NCBI GenBank assembly: GCA_035606355.1
Contig: DATNFO010000067.1
Location: forward strand, 62,001 to 126,000
Origin: Sulfopaludibacter sp035606355
GTDB taxonomy: Bacteria; Acidobacteriota; Terriglobia; Bryobacterales; Bryobacteraceae
Reading direction: 5' to 3'
Length of the DNA stretch: 64,000 nt
The position numbers were made by a program, and so were the translations under genes. The notes below the pieces were generated by a model. That model saw nothing but the letters and a program-made list of their open reading frames with translations. It had not been told where the DNA came from and did no database searches. Numbering within the stretch: position 1 is the stretch's first letter; every line of letters starts with the position of its first letter. Shown in pieces: positions 53,624-62,470 of the stretch.

Positions 53624-53905
53624 ATGCAACTGAGTGGCAACAGCGCTCCCGCAAAAAATTTCGAAGCGACGCTTGTCGACCTCCGCCGCGGCGATGCCGC
53701 GGTGCTCGATTCGATCGATCTTCCGGGCGACGATGCCCGCCGCCTGATGGAGTTGGGTTTCCTGCCCGGTACCACGGTAACTGCCGGCTTCAGCGCTCCC
53801 GGCGGCGACCCCCGCGTCTTTCAAGTGGACGGCTCCGAAGTCGCCCTTCGCCGCGAAACAGCCCGCAAATTGAAGGTGCGGATTCCCAAACTCCCGAGGG
53901 CATAA
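53624..53905 (+). CDS. feoA: Ferrous iron transport protein A
   Basis: 93 residues with the SH3-like FeoA fold: ATLVDLRRGDAAVLDSIDLP, RRLMELGFLPGTTVTAGFSA, FQVDGSEVALRRETARKLKV. The ATG at 53624 fits the domain start and the predicted leaderless promoter. Its TAA overlaps the feoB ATG by one nt (TAATG). FeoA supports FeoB-driven Fe(II) uptake in the cytosol. Confidence 0.88.
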   Translation: MQLSGNSAPAKNFEATLVDLRRGDAAVLDSIDLPGDDARRLMELGFLPGTTVTAGFSAPGGDPRVFQVDGSEVALRRETARKLKVRIPKLPRA

Positions 53906-55800
53906 TGAGCCAGTGCAGCGATTGCAGATCTTGCGGTAACGCGGCGGCGGCTGTCATCGAATTTCCCGGTTCCGCGGCCGCGCCGAAGACGGTCGCGCTC
54001 ATCGGCCCTCCGAATTCCGGTAAGACTACCCTTTTTAACAGATTGACGGGGCTGCGGCAGAAGGTCGCCAATTTCCCCGGAGTGACGGTGGAGCAGCACA
54101 CGGGAGTCGCCGAACTGGCCGATGGCCGCGCGGTGCGGATTATCGACTTACCCGGCATCTATAGCCTGGAGGCACGCAGCGAAGACGAACAGGTCGCCTT
54201 CGATGTGCTCACCGGGAAGCGCGAAGACACACCCAAGCCCGAAGCGATTCTGCTGGTCCTGGATTCCACCAATTTACAACGCCACCTGATGCTGGCGGCG
54301 CCGATTCTGGCGCTCGGCCTTCCGACTCTCGTCATCCTCAATATGGCGGACGATCTGCGGAATCGCGGCGGCCGTCTGGATCTCAAGGCTTTGGCGGTGC
54401 AACTCGGCGCTCCGGTCGCGCTGGTGAGTGCGCGTGCAGGCCAGGGGCTCGACCAGATTTTCGATTTTTTGGCCGGCGCGATGCCGAAGCCCGCGCCCAA
54501 ACAGTTGCCGGTTTTGCAGGATGTGCCCAAGTGCCGCCAGTGGGCCGGACAGGTGGGCAGCCAGGCAAAGTACCGGCCGCCGGTCGCGCCTAAGTGGACG
54601 CGGCGGCTGGATTCCGTGCTGCTGCACTCCGTCGGCGGCCCGCTGGTATTCGCCGCCGTCGTCGTGCTCGTCTTCCAAACCATGTTCACGTACGCGACGC
54701 CGCTGCATGACGGTTTGCAGTGGATGTTCGACGTGAGCGGAGGGTGGGTGCAAAAGGCGCTCGGTCACAGCTTGTTGACGTCTCTGCTGATCGACGGAGT
54801 GTGGAAAGGCGTCGGTTCGGTGATTGTGTTCCTGCCGCAAGTTCTGCTGCTCTTCCTCTTCATCGGTATTCTGGAAGATTCCGGGTATCTCGCACGCGCC
54901 GCTCTGATTGCGGATCGCACGATGGCGAAGGTGGGACTGCAGGGCAAGAGTTTCATTCCGCTGCTCTCGGCATATGCGTGCGCCGTGCCGGCGATTCTGG
55001 CGACACGCACCATCGAAAACAAGCGCGACCGCTTCGCGACCATTCTGATTGCGCCGTTCATGACGTGCTCGGCGAGGCTGCCGGTGTACACGCTGATCAT
55101 CGCGGCGTTTATTCCGAATCGCCATCTGCTAGGGGCATTCCTGAGCACGCAGACGGCGGCGATGCTTGGCTTATATATTCTGGGCTTCCTGGCGGCCGTG
55201 GTGACGGCGCGGATCTTGAAATCGTCGATTTTGAAGAGCGGCCGCACTCCGTTTTTACTGGAGATGCCGTCGTATCGCTGGCCGACGGTGCAGTCGCTCG
55301 GTCTGCGGCTCGTGGACCGCTCCGTGGTGTTTCTGCGCCGGGCCGGGACTGTGATTCTGCTGGTCACCGTAGTGCTCTGGGTGCTCGCGCATGTGCCGTT
55401 CGTGAACGGACAGCCGGCGCCGATCGAGACCAGCGTCGCGGGAACAATCGGACACGCGATCGAGCCCGTGATCAAGCCGCTGGGCTTCAACTGGAAGATC
55501 GGAATCGGGCTGATTACATCGCTGGCTGCTCGCGAGACCATTGTGAGCACGCTCGGCAGCATCTACGGGATGGATGCCGAGAGCAACGCCGGCGGCCTAC
55601 AGGCAGCATTGCAGCACGATCTGACGCGCGGCGGAGCGGTCGCCCTGCTGGTGTTCTTCGCGTTTGCCATGCAGTGCATATCCACCATCGCAGTGGTGCG
55701 GCGGGAGACCGGCGGGTGGAAATGGCCGGCGCTGCAATTTGCGTACATGGGCTTCCTGGCATACGCCGGCGCGTTCGTTGCCTTCCATTTGTTGGGGTAG
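53905..55800 (+). CDS. feoB: Ferrous iron transport protein B
   Basis: 631 residues. An N-terminal GTPase domain with GPPNSGKTTLFNRLTG (P-loop, about 34-49), VANFPGVTVEQHTG (G2), IIDLPGIYSL (G3) and LNMADD (G4), then FeoB-type membrane helices with LFIGILEDSGYLARAALIAD and MTCSARLPVYTLIIAAF (Gate and FeoB_C motifs). It opens with QCSDCRSC, three cysteines spaced C-x2-C-x2-C before the G domain, absent from many FeoB proteins. It should import Fe(II) across the inner membrane, coupled to feoA. The length is slightly below the usual 700 or more. Confidence 0.93.
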   Translation: MSQCSDCRSCGNAAAAVIEFPGSAAAPKTVALIGPPNSGKTTLFNRLTGLRQKVANFPGVTVEQHTGVAELADGRAVRIIDLPGIYSLEARSEDEQVAFDVLTGKREDTPKPEAILLVLDSTNLQRHLMLAAPILALGLPTLVILNMADDLRNRGGRLDLKALAVQLGAPVALVSARAGQGLDQIFDFLAGAMPKPAPKQLPVLQDVPKCRQWAGQVGSQAKYRPPVAPKWTRRLDSVLLHSVGGPLVFAAVVVLVFQTMFTYATPLHDGLQWMFDVSGGWVQKALGHSLLTSLLIDGVWKGVGSVIVFLPQVLLLFLFIGILEDSGYLARAALIADRTMAKVGLQGKSFIPLLSAYACAVPAILATRTIENKRDRFATILIAPFMTCSARLPVYTLIIAAFIPNRHLLGAFLSTQTAAMLGLYILGFLAAVVTARILKSSILKSGRTPFLLEMPSYRWPTVQSLGLRLVDRSVVFLRRAGTVILLVTVVLWVLAHVPFVNGQPAPIETSVAGTIGHAIEPVIKPLGFNWKIGIGLITSLAARETIVSTLGSIYGMDAESNAGGLQAALQHDLTRGGAVALLVFFAFAMQCISTIAVVRRETGGWKWPALQFAYMGFLAYAGAFVAFHLLG

Positions 55801-55844
55801 AGTGGGCCCTACGGCGGCAAGCGGAAGCGCGAAAATGGCGGCGT

Positions 55845-56639
55845 TCAGTTGGGGGTGGGGTGCGTGATCTGGTCGATGACCAGGATTTCGATATTGCCCT
55901 TCGCCGCCTGCAGTTTGAGGCCGAGTTGTTCCTTGAGAACGGCGTTGAGCGGCGGATCGGCGGAGTCTGGAGTATCCTCGCGAGCCCATTTGATCTCGAA
56001 GTCGAAGGCGCCTTTGAGGCCGGTGTGATCCTCGACGGGACGGCCTGCCTGGCGGCGTAGGGTGGCGGCAATATCAGCCATGGACGCTTTCGAAACCTTC
56101 ATGACGATACTCGAGCCGTTCGAGTTGGTGCTCATCTCGGGCTGCGATTCCGGAGTGCTTGGCTTGAGGGCAGGGCCGAGCTCCCCGGGCTTTTCGAGTT
56201 CCAGCCAATAGACGGGTCCTTCCTTTTGCTCACGATGAAATCTTAATTGGAAACGGTCTTCCAGCAGCGAGAGGATGAGTTGCTGAAGTTGCTGCGGATT
56301 CGTGACTTCGGCGTGACCGGCGGTGGTAGCGTTGATATCGAAGGTCTCGCTATCGACCCAGCCGGGCGCGCCGGACATGCGGTTATCGTCGACGCCAAAG
56401 GCGATGCGCAGCAGCGTGCGGACGCTCGTGGCGGTGGCGACGAAGCGTCCGCCGGGAAATACGCGGCGATTAGAGGGTTCATCGCCGGCGAACCGGTGCG
56501 GATGGACTGAGGCGACTTCAAAACGCAAGGGCGGCTGCTGCGCCGGCGATTGGGCTGAAAGACTCCATGCGATGGCGAGCGAAAACGCAAGCGCAAGCGA
56601 GCAGGCGGTGCGAAGAGGCTTTCGCGGCGACTTAGTCAT
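55845..56639 (-). CDS. TIGR03435 family secreted protein
   Basis: About 264 residues from the ATG at 56639 (an in-frame GTG lies two codons upstream). Signal peptide TACSLALAFSLAIAWSLSAQ. Motifs: FEVASVHPHRF, LLRIAFGVDDNRMSGAPGWV, LLEDRFQLRFHREQKEGPVY, PVEDHTGLKGAFDFEIKW, LGLKLQAAKGNIEILVIDQ. The canonical Lys of the VDKTG motif is His here. It lies back to back with the BlaI operon, so one secreted and one membrane-tethered TIGR03435 protein are encoded side by side. Confidence 0.85.
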   Translation of the reverse strand: MTKSPRKPLRTACSLALAFSLAIAWSLSAQSPAQQPPLRFEVASVHPHRFAGDEPSNRRVFPGGRFVATATSVRTLLRIAFGVDDNRMSGAPGWVDSETFDINATTAGHAEVTNPQQLQQLILSLLEDRFQLRFHREQKEGPVYWLELEKPGELGPALKPSTPESQPEMSTNSNGSSIVMKVSKASMADIAATLRRQAGRPVEDHTGLKGAFDFEIKWAREDTPDSADPPLNAVLKEQLGLKLQAAKGNIEILVIDQITHPTPN

Positions 56640-56725
56640 GACCACTCTTTCTACGAAAAACGCGGTGGAAAGTTCCGTAAGCGATTCTGAGACGTCTTGC
56701 GCAACACAAATGAGAGTCGGGCTGC

Positions 56726-56780
56726 TTGACCCCCACGGCGATTGCTGCTAGTGTACTAGCATGTGCTAATCGAATAGCAC
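56726..56780 (+). promoter_or_regulatory. Putative BlaI promoter with two operator-like inverted repeats
   Basis: TTGACC (56726-56731), 17 nt, TAGTGT (56749-56754) is a candidate promoter. CTAGT-GT-ACTAG (56748-56759) overlaps the -10, and GTGCTA-ATCGAA-TAGCAC (56763-56780) lies between promoter and start. Tandem palindromes here are what BlaI/MecI-type repressors bind. Confidence 0.55.
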
Positions 56781-56795
56781 GTTGGGGAGGTTCGG

Positions 56796-57179
56796 ATGCA
56801 AATCGGAACGCAACTCGGCCGCAGGGAGCGCCAGATCATGGAGGTTCTTTACCGGCTCGGAAAAGCTAGCGTAGCGGAAGTACTAGCGGAATTGCCGGAT
56901 CCTCCCAGCTATTCGGCTGTTCGTGGAATGCTGGCCCTGCTGGAGGACAAGGGACACGTCCGTCACAAACGGGCGGGGATGCGTTACATCTACACGCCGG
57001 CGGTCGCTCCCGCAAAGGCGCGGCAGTCGGCTCTGCGGCAGTTGGTATCCACATTCTTCGCGGGGTCGCCCACGGCCGCCGCGGCTGCACTTCTGGAAAT
57101 GTCCGGCGAGGAGTTGAGCGCCGGGGAAAGAGATCAACTGTCGGCATTGATTGCCCGGCGTGAAAAGGAAGGACGGTGA
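56796..57179 (+). CDS. BlaI/MecI/CopY family transcriptional repressor
   Basis: 127 residues. Winged-helix domain: GRRERQIMEVLYRLGKASVA, SAVRGMLALLEDKGHVRHKR, GMRYIYTPAVAPAKARQSAL, then a C-terminal dimerisation part (AAAALLEMSGEELSAGERDQ). Family members are inactivated by proteolysis triggered by a BlaR1/MecR1 sensor; the next gene is such a protease, overlapping at the stop. A GGGGAGG Shine-Dalgarno precedes the ATG. Confidence 0.92.
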   Translation: MQIGTQLGRRERQIMEVLYRLGKASVAEVLAELPDPPSYSAVRGMLALLEDKGHVRHKRAGMRYIYTPAVAPAKARQSALRQLVSTFFAGSPTAAAAALLEMSGEELSAGERDQLSALIARREKEGR

Positions 57180-59062
57180 GTATGCCGTTTGCATTCCGTG
57201 CCCTCTTGTTTGCGGTGTTCTGGAAATCCGGCGTTGCGTTGGGCGCCGCGCTCTGTATCGCTCAGGTGCTAAAGAACCGGTCGGCCGATCTGCGCCGCCT
57301 GGTATTCTCCACCACCATCGTCGCCATGTTTGCCGCTGCGGCAGTGGCGCCTGCTTTGCCGCGCTGGACAGCGGTGACTCCTCTGTGGTTTCACTCTCAC
57401 CGTGCCCTGCCGCCGGCTGTAGCCGGGCGATCGCCGGCTTCGCCAACGGCCGGCGATACCGCGGCAGTTGCAGCGCCTGCCAGCGCGCGGGTGCAACTAC
57501 AAACTTCATCTCGCCGGATCGATCTGGAGACGTGGTTGGTTCCCCTGATCTGGTTGGCAGGCTCGGCGATGCTGTTGGCGCGATTCGCCGTCAGTTTGGC
57601 CGGGCTGTACCGGGTAGGGAAGGCGTCGAATGCGGTGACCGACCCCGGTACGCTCGCGCATGCAGTGCGGTTCGGCCGGCGCGTTCGGATGTTGGAAAAC
57701 GATGCGATTGGGGCTCCCGTAACCTGGGGAATCGTGCGGTCCGTCATTCTGGTCCCGGCAGGTTTCGCAGAGTTGCCGCCGGAAAGCCGCGATGCGGTGA
57801 TCCGCCACGAACTGGCGCACATTCAGGCGCACGACTTTCTGATGCGCGGGCTGACGGAGATCGCTCGCGCGCTGATTTGGTTTCAGCCTCTCATGTGGAC
57901 GGTGCGGCGGCAATTGCGCGAGGAGCAGGAACTGGCGTGCGACAACCGCGTCCTGGCGGAGGGGGGAAAGCCTTCCGCCTACGCGAAATTGCTGATGGAG
58001 TGGCATGCCCGTAGGGGAATGGACTCTGGGATTGCGGTTGGAATTGCGCACCAGAGTTGCCTGACGCGGCGGTTATATGCGCTGCTCGATCCGGACCTCA
58101 GGCGCGACACGGTGGCGCGCGCGGGAGTAGCCAGTGCGTTATTTCTGGCGCTCGCAGGGGCGTTTCCGCTTGCGGCCATCAGTTTTACGGAGGCCACACC
58201 TGCTTCGCCGGCGCAGCAAGCTCAGTCGCACGCGGGGCAGTCCACTGCGGAGCCCGCTGCGCGCCCGCGGTTCGATGTGGTTTCGATTAAGCCATGTAAG
58301 CCGGGCGGTGCGAGCGGTTTTCCCGACGAAAGCTCAGCTCCGGGCAGGCTGCGAATCGACTGTGACGTTCTGGCCGACGCCAATTCCACCGGCTTGATTC
58401 AGGCGGCGTACAACAGGTATGCAAGCGGCCGCCTGACTTCCACGAGAGTAATTCCCATCGAGGGCGGACCGGATTGGATCCACTCGGAAAAGTACGAAAT
58501 CGACGCCAGGGCGGACGGGAACCCGAGCATCTCGATGATGGAGGGGCCCATGATGCAGGCCATCCTCGAGGACCGTTTCAAGCTCACACTTCATCGGGAG
58601 ATCAGGCTAGGAGCCGTTTATGAACTCACGGTGGGCAAAGGCTCTCCGAAATTAACGCCGGTCCCGGAGGGAAGCTGCATTCCCCTGGTCCTGGGCGCCC
58701 CCCTGCCGGTGTTGACGGAAGGCCAGCAACTTTGCAGAAACGTGGTCTCGCTTCGGGGCTCAGTGGACATCGCGGGCGGTACGCTCTCGATGTTGGCCGA
58801 CTCGCTTGCCAGGATCCTGGGGCGGCCGGTGATAGACAAGACCGGAATTACAGGTAAGTTCGAGATACACCTGGCATTTACACCCGAGAATTTCGCGGCG
58901 ACCCAACCGGGCATGGCTGGTCCGGACGCGCCCCCCGCGGCGCCAGTGAATCCCGGCCTGTTTCAAGCCATTCAGGAACAACTCGGGTTACGGCTTGTGC
59001 CGGCGAAGGGCCCCGTGGACGTGTTGGTGATCGATCACATCGAGAGGCCATCGGCAAACTGA
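57176..59062 (+). CDS. M56 (BlaR1-like) membrane metalloprotease fused to a TIGR03435 sensor domain
   Basis: 628 residues from a GTG overlapping the BlaI stop; an ATG at 57182 is an equal candidate. TM segments at about 8-31, 41-61 and 120-145 precede the zinc-protease motif HELAH (about 211-215) and a downstream EEQELACDNRVL segment that supplies the third ligand. A fourth TM (about 316-337) leads outside to a TIGR03435 domain (about 365-628): FDVVSIKPC, LEDRFKLTLHREIRLG, VIDKTGITGKFEIHLAF, LGLRLVPAKGPVDVLVIDH. BlaR1 has its beta-lactam sensor in this position. Inference: TIGR03435 senses an external signal and activates BlaI cleavage. Confidence 0.88.
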   Translation: MSMPFAFRALLFAVFWKSGVALGAALCIAQVLKNRSADLRRLVFSTTIVAMFAAAAVAPALPRWTAVTPLWFHSHRALPPAVAGRSPASPTAGDTAAVAAPASARVQLQTSSRRIDLETWLVPLIWLAGSAMLLARFAVSLAGLYRVGKASNAVTDPGTLAHAVRFGRRVRMLENDAIGAPVTWGIVRSVILVPAGFAELPPESRDAVIRHELAHIQAHDFLMRGLTEIARALIWFQPLMWTVRRQLREEQELACDNRVLAEGGKPSAYAKLLMEWHARRGMDSGIAVGIAHQSCLTRRLYALLDPDLRRDTVARAGVASALFLALAGAFPLAAISFTEATPASPAQQAQSHAGQSTAEPAARPRFDVVSIKPCKPGGASGFPDESSAPGRLRIDCDVLADANSTGLIQAAYNRYASGRLTSTRVIPIEGGPDWIHSEKYEIDARADGNPSISMMEGPMMQAILEDRFKLTLHREIRLGAVYELTVGKGSPKLTPVPEGSCIPLVLGAPLPVLTEGQQLCRNVVSLRGSVDIAGGTLSMLADSLARILGRPVIDKTGITGKFEIHLAFTPENFAATQPGMAGPDAPPAAPVNPGLFQAIQEQLGLRLVPAKGPVDVLVIDHIERPSAN

Positions 59063-59150
59063 AACAACCACCGGCCGCGCAAGCGCGGCACGACATCGCG
59101 GCTCGGTAACCTTTCTTTGCCGGTGGAGTATCCATGAGAGGAGCGAAGCC

Positions 59151-61712
59151 ATGAGACTGTTCTTTTACTGGGAGCAACTGCTCCAGGATGTCCGCTATGG
59201 CGTGCGCATGATGGTGGCGCGGCCCCTCTTCCCGGCCGTGGCAGCCCTCTCGCTGGCGCTAGGGATTGGAGCGAACGCGGCTATTTACAGTTTCATCGAC
59301 GCGATTCTGCTGCGCGCCCTGCCGGTGACCGATCCCGGGTCGCTGGTGGCGCTGAAGTGGCACAGCAAGGCGCAGCCTGCCGTTGCGCGGAGCCTGAACG
59401 GCGATATCGTCAAAGACGCGAGAACCGGATTCACCGCCGATGGTTTCCCTTACGCTGCCTGCGAATTGCTGCGCAACTCGAGGATCTTCGCATCCGTGTT
59501 CGCGTTCAGCGCGGCGGGGCGCCGAAACCTGGCGATCGGAGACGCGGACAGTCTCGCCAACGGGGAATACGTGTCCGGCGAGTTCTTCGCGGGCCTCGGG
59601 ATCACTCCCGCCGCGGGGCGCGTGCTCTCGCCGTCGGATGACCGCGCCGGGGCTCCCCCGGCTATGGTTTTCGATTACCAGTACGCCGAAAGCCGCTTCG
59701 GGGATGTCTCCCGCGCTGTAGGCCGGACAGTACGGGTTGAAGATGTGCTTTTCACTGTGGTCGGCGTCGCACCACCGGAGTTTTTCGGGACCGACCCGTC
59801 CAGCCGCCCGGATTTCTATGTTCCGCTGCATGCCGAACCGCTGATGGACCCGCTATCCTTGACCGGGCTCGATCCGAACCGGAAGTTTACCGAAGACACG
59901 TTTTACTGGGTGCGGTTGTGGGGGCGCCTGCAACACGGTGTCACGATGGACCAGGCGCAGCTTTCGCTGGCCCCGGTGTTCCGCCGTTTTGTAGAAGCCA
60001 GCGCAGCCACCGATAAAGAACGCACGGATCTCCCTGCCCTCCTCTTGCAGGAAGGCGCCGGCGGGTTGGACCGGCTGCGCCGTCAGTATGCCAAGCCCCT
60101 TTACGTCCTGATGACGATGGTGGGACTGATTCTGGCGATCGCGTGCGCCAATATCGCCAATCTCCTGCTGGCGCGAGCTACTGGCCGGCAGCGTGAAATC
60201 GCGCTCCGGCTGAGCCTGGGCGCGGACCGCGGCCGCCTGGCGCGGCAGTTGCTGACCGAATCGGTGCTGCTGAGTTTGGCGGGTGGCGCGCTGGGCCTGG
60301 GCTTCGCAGTGTGGGGGATTCGCGGGTTGACTGCACTCATTGGGAACGGACGTGAGAACTTCACGCTGCATGCAACCTTGAACTGGCACGTGCTCGCCAT
60401 CGGCTTAGCACTGTCGCTGGTGACGGGGATACTGTTCGGCCTCGCTCCCACGCTTCGCTCGACGCGCGTCGATCTGAACCACTTGCTCCGGCAGACGCGC
60501 GCCGGCGCGCCACCTCTGCGTTTGTTCGCGCGCCTACACGTCCGCCCCAGCCAGGCACTGGTGATTTCTCAAATCGCGATATCGCTCCCTCTTCTAATGA
60601 CCGCAGGCCTCTTCGTGCGCACGCTCAGTAATCTGAATGCTGTCAATCTCGGATTCAACAGCGAACGGGTCCTCCTGATCAGTCTGAACGCGCGGCAGGC
60701 TGGATACAGGGACTCGGCATTGGTGCGATTTTACGAAGAGGTGAGGGCGCGTCTCAGCAGGATCCCCGGCGTGCGTGGAGTGAGCGCGTCCAATCTCGCG
60801 TTGATCTCCGGCTCTGAGAGCAGCACCAGCGTCAAGCTGCCCGGCTATACCGGCAAGAGCCGGCCGGCATCCTTCTTATACGTGGGGGCCGGCTTCTTTT
60901 CGAACATGCAGATTGGGGTTCTTCTTGGGCGTGAAATTGACGAGCGAGACGTGGACCGGGGCACCGGTGTCGCGGTTGTCAACCAGGAATTTGCACGAAC
61001 CTACTTCACCGGCGAAAGCCCCATCGGGCGGCATTTCCGCATGGGCATGCTGGGCGCGCTTCCGGATCTTGAGATTGTCGGTGTGTCCCGGGATGCCCGG
61101 TCCAATTCGTTAAAGCAGGACATTCCACCGACGGTATACCTGCCTTACTCGACCAACTTGATTACGCTGCAGGGCGGGATGGTATTCGAGGTGCGTGCCG
61201 CCGGCGACCCGAATGCGATTGCGCAAGCCGCGCGCGCGGCAGTCCGGCAGTGTGATGCGAATGTGCCTATTTCCGACGTTTCGACGCAAGCCCAGCACAT
61301 CGATCAGGCCATGAGCCAGGAGCGCACATTTGCGACGCTGTGCACCTGTTTCGCCCTGCTCGCGGTGCTGATCGCCTGCGTGGGTTTGTATGGGACCATG
61401 GCATACACCGTTGCGCGCCGCACCAGCGAAATTGGAATTCGAGTGGCTCTGGGGGCGCAGCGCCGCAGCGTGGTCTCGATGGTGCTTGGTGAAGCGATGG
61501 CGATGGCGACAGTTGGTCTCGGCATCGGAATATTTGCGACCATCGCGGCCTCGCGCGTGTTGGAGACGTTCCTGTTCGAGGTCAAACCGAACGACCCGAT
61601 GGTATTAGCCGCAGCCGTCGCAATCCTGCTCGGAGCCGTGCTCGCGGCCAGCTATGGTCCCGCGTTGCGCGCATCACAGGTGGAGCCGTGGGCTGCGCTT
61701 CGCGAAGATTAG
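59151..61712 (+). CDS. ADOP-type FtsX/MacB permease in the BlaI cluster
   Basis: 853 residues. TM1 (FPAVAALSLALGIGANAAIY) follows a short N-terminus without the charged prefix domain. MacB core, FtsX module 1 (LILAIACANIANLLLARATG), second periplasmic core (FSNMQIGVLLGREIDERD) and FtsX module 2 (RTSEIGIRVALGAQRRSVVS), ending PALRASQVEPWAALRED. GAGGAG precedes the ATG by 8 nt. It lies 88 bp after the M56 gene with no terminator seen, so it may be the output of the BlaI switch. Confidence 0.9.
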   Translation: MRLFFYWEQLLQDVRYGVRMMVARPLFPAVAALSLALGIGANAAIYSFIDAILLRALPVTDPGSLVALKWHSKAQPAVARSLNGDIVKDARTGFTADGFPYAACELLRNSRIFASVFAFSAAGRRNLAIGDADSLANGEYVSGEFFAGLGITPAAGRVLSPSDDRAGAPPAMVFDYQYAESRFGDVSRAVGRTVRVEDVLFTVVGVAPPEFFGTDPSSRPDFYVPLHAEPLMDPLSLTGLDPNRKFTEDTFYWVRLWGRLQHGVTMDQAQLSLAPVFRRFVEASAATDKERTDLPALLLQEGAGGLDRLRRQYAKPLYVLMTMVGLILAIACANIANLLLARATGRQREIALRLSLGADRGRLARQLLTESVLLSLAGGALGLGFAVWGIRGLTALIGNGRENFTLHATLNWHVLAIGLALSLVTGILFGLAPTLRSTRVDLNHLLRQTRAGAPPLRLFARLHVRPSQALVISQIAISLPLLMTAGLFVRTLSNLNAVNLGFNSERVLLISLNARQAGYRDSALVRFYEEVRARLSRIPGVRGVSASNLALISGSESSTSVKLPGYTGKSRPASFLYVGAGFFSNMQIGVLLGREIDERDVDRGTGVAVVNQEFARTYFTGESPIGRHFRMGMLGALPDLEIVGVSRDARSNSLKQDIPPTVYLPYSTNLITLQGGMVFEVRAAGDPNAIAQAARAAVRQCDANVPISDVSTQAQHIDQAMSQERTFATLCTCFALLAVLIACVGLYGTMAYTVARRTSEIGIRVALGAQRRSVVSMVLGEAMAMATVGLGIGIFATIAASRVLETFLFEVKPNDPMVLAAAVAILLGAVLAASYGPALRASQVEPWAALRED

Positions 61713-61718
61713 TTGCCG

Positions 61719-62135
61719 TCACTTCGGCGAAAGTTGTTGCTGCAAACCGAGACGGTCAATGGTCGCCCAACGCTCCACCATCCTGCCGTCGCGGATACGC
61801 CAGAACACCATCCCGGTGAAGGAGACCGTGCGATTCGAGGGCGGGAAGGGCATCATCGGCAGCACACCCCGATGCGTTCCGGTCCATCGGGCGCGTACGG
61901 CTACGCGATCGCCTTCCGCCACAATGTCCTCAATTTCGATTCGCAGGTCGGGAAATGCGGCGAGCAGCAGAGCGCCGAACTGCAGCACGGGTTCCGGGCC
62001 GGGCGGCGTCCCTGGAGGCATCTCGTGGTCCAGAAAATCGGGCGCCAGTTGCTTCCTGATCGCCTCAGCATCTCGCTTCTGCAGGAAGGATTCGTAGTGC
62101 TCCAGTACGAGCTTCCTGTTCTCCTCGCTGGTCAT
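61719..62135 (-). CDS. SnoaL-like / ester cyclase family protein
   Basis: 138 residues from the ATG at 62135, with GAGGAAA 6 nt upstream. NTF2-like fold: NRKLVLEHYESFLQKRDAEA, IRKQLAPDFLDHEMPPGTPP, AFPDLRIEIEDIVAEGDRVA, VRARWTGTHRGVL, GRMVERWATIDRLGLQQQL, matching the SnoaL polyketide-cyclase-like group. Actual substrates vary widely. Convergent with the ADOP gene, 6 bp apart. Confidence 0.85.
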   Translation of the reverse strand: MTSEENRKLVLEHYESFLQKRDAEAIRKQLAPDFLDHEMPPGTPPGPEPVLQFGALLLAAFPDLRIEIEDIVAEGDRVAVRARWTGTHRGVLPMMPFPPSNRTVSFTGMVFWRIRDGRMVERWATIDRLGLQQQLSPK

Positions 62136-62280
62136 CCGTTTCCTCGATCGCCTAATCCCATTATCCGCCGCTCCGCCACAATGGATGCTATTCACGCGCT
62201 CGATGCGCGGCGTTTTGTACTAAGAACCGCGGTCTATATTTATCGACCATGCGGAAAAGGTCCCGGCGAAGATTAGATAT

Positions 62281-62470
62281 GGCGCGCTTCGCGCGCCTCT
62301 GGATTTTGGCCATTTCACCGTTAGTCTGCGAGCAGTCGCGCGCCGCGCCACTCGACAGGAAGGGTTCCTGCCGGCACGTGGCAACAGGAATCTTTCCTGT
62401 TGCGGCGAGCAGAACTCGCCCATTGGCGCGCTTCGCGCGCCTGGTACCGGCCGGGAGGCCGGTACCTACC
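62281..62470. repeat. Repeat-rich intergenic region with copy 2 of the second repeat family
   Basis: 62353-62420 is a close copy of the 20461-20529 element (CGACAGGAAGGGTTCCTGCC, then AACAGGAATCTTTCCTGTT). It is flanked by two GGCGCGCTTCGCGCGCC palindromes (about 62283-62299 and 62425-62441) and a perfect GGTACCGGCC-type palindrome at about 62441-62464. No gene is credible here. Confidence 0.75.
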
